Origin: Candidatus Bathyarchaeota archaeon
Lineage (GTDB): Archaea; Thermoproteota; Bathyarchaeia; Bathyarchaeales; Bathyarchaeaceae
NCBI GenBank assembly: GCA_023136395.1
Contig: JAGLRI010000021.1
Location: forward strand, 1 to 12,642
Direction of reading: 5' to 3'
DNA: 12,642 bases
This document shows, one piece after another, positions 12,490 to 12,642 of this stretch. The notes under the pieces are model-generated. The model was given only the letters and a program-made list of their open reading frames with translations. It was not told the DNA's origin and did no database searches. Made by a program: the position numbers and the translations under genes. How positions within the stretch are numbered: position 1 is the stretch's first letter; each line of letters opens with the position of its first letter.

Positions 12490-12642
12490 GTGTTAAGTCA
12501 AGAAGTTATTCTAAAGCCGATTAAAGAACTAAAGCCAATTATTGAACCTCAAAAATCAGTTGAAGAAATTATTGAAAATACATATAAGGAGTTTCTTAAC
12601 CTCCGTATTGATTCAACTACATATAAAATCCTTCTTTTTGTA
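12490..12642 (+). CDS. N-terminus of a divergent gene, possibly a fifth winged-helix paralogue
   Basis: A frame opens with GTG at 12490 and stays open to the window edge (51 codons visible). AAGGTGA (12475-12481) lies 8 bases upstream; a TTG at 12484 is an alternative. The first 38 residues are a charged, probably helical segment (LKPIKELKPIIEPQKSVEEI) absent from the four array proteins. The last visible residues, LRIDSTTYKILLFV, match the opening helix of the array members (for example PSQFKILFHL and TSTFKALIYL). I infer, without proof, that it is a longer relative of the same winged-helix family. Confidence 0.65.
   Translation, partial: MLSQEVILKPIKELKPIIEPQKSVEEIIENTYKEFLNLRIDSTTYKILLFV

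Noticed and set aside
1..12642. CRISPR arrays, rRNA genes, insertion sequences
   Set aside because: No regularly spaced direct repeats, rRNA sequence, transposase or terminal inverted repeats with target duplications were seen.

Overview
The window looks like the chromosome of a mesophilic to moderately thermophilic archaeon, most likely of the TACK side (Bathyarchaeia-like; this lineage is an inference). The evidence is a KH/metallo-beta-lactamase/beta-CASP protein of the aCPSF1 (FttA) type, an LSm protein followed directly by ribosomal protein eL37, archaeal Tsr3, a stand-alone Lrp/AsnC RAM domain, SepF-based (so FtsZ-type) cell division, TATA-like promoters, and an intron-containing tRNA gene.

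Layout. 1-481 (-): 5' part of a MacB/LolD-type ABC ATPase, cut by the window edge. 662-1171 (-): Tsr3. 1393-2937 (-): bifunctional NAD(P)HX repair enzyme Nnr, divergent from a 78-residue Lrp-type RAM protein (3017-3253, +). 3358-3540 (-): relic of a universal stress protein. 3684-5600 (+): aCPSF1, followed by T-tracts. 5677-6330 (-): a Cys-rich small protein and SepF, whose last strand is displaced by a frameshift. 6506-6917 (+): lsm and rpl37e. 7198-7830 (+): a LOG-family nucleosidase-like protein. 7837-8683 (-): an ATP-cone/PD-(D/E)xK nuclease/HhH protein split by a one-base frameshift in a homopolymer. 8862-9000 (-): tRNA-Ser(GGA) that folds only if three small introns are removed. 9113-9610 (-): YfcE-like phosphodiesterase, divergent from moaE (9794-10258, +). 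10325-10536 (+): a glutamate/leucine dehydrogenase relic keeping only its two ends. 10622-11023 (-): a helical protein of unknown function. 11133-12278 (-): four consecutive small winged-helix proteins that are paralogues of one another. A divergent gene entering the right edge appears to begin with the same motif.

How it fits together. The left two thirds is mostly housekeeping: cofactor repair, rRNA modification, transcription termination and RNA binding, translation, division. The right end is accessory: a tandem expansion of tiny DNA-binding proteins with overlapping genes and a palindrome in the promoter, which looks like a self-regulated module. Between them lie two gene relics and two frameshifted genes, so either this stretch is decaying or the assembly carries unpolished indels; the homopolymer case in particular needs read-level checking.
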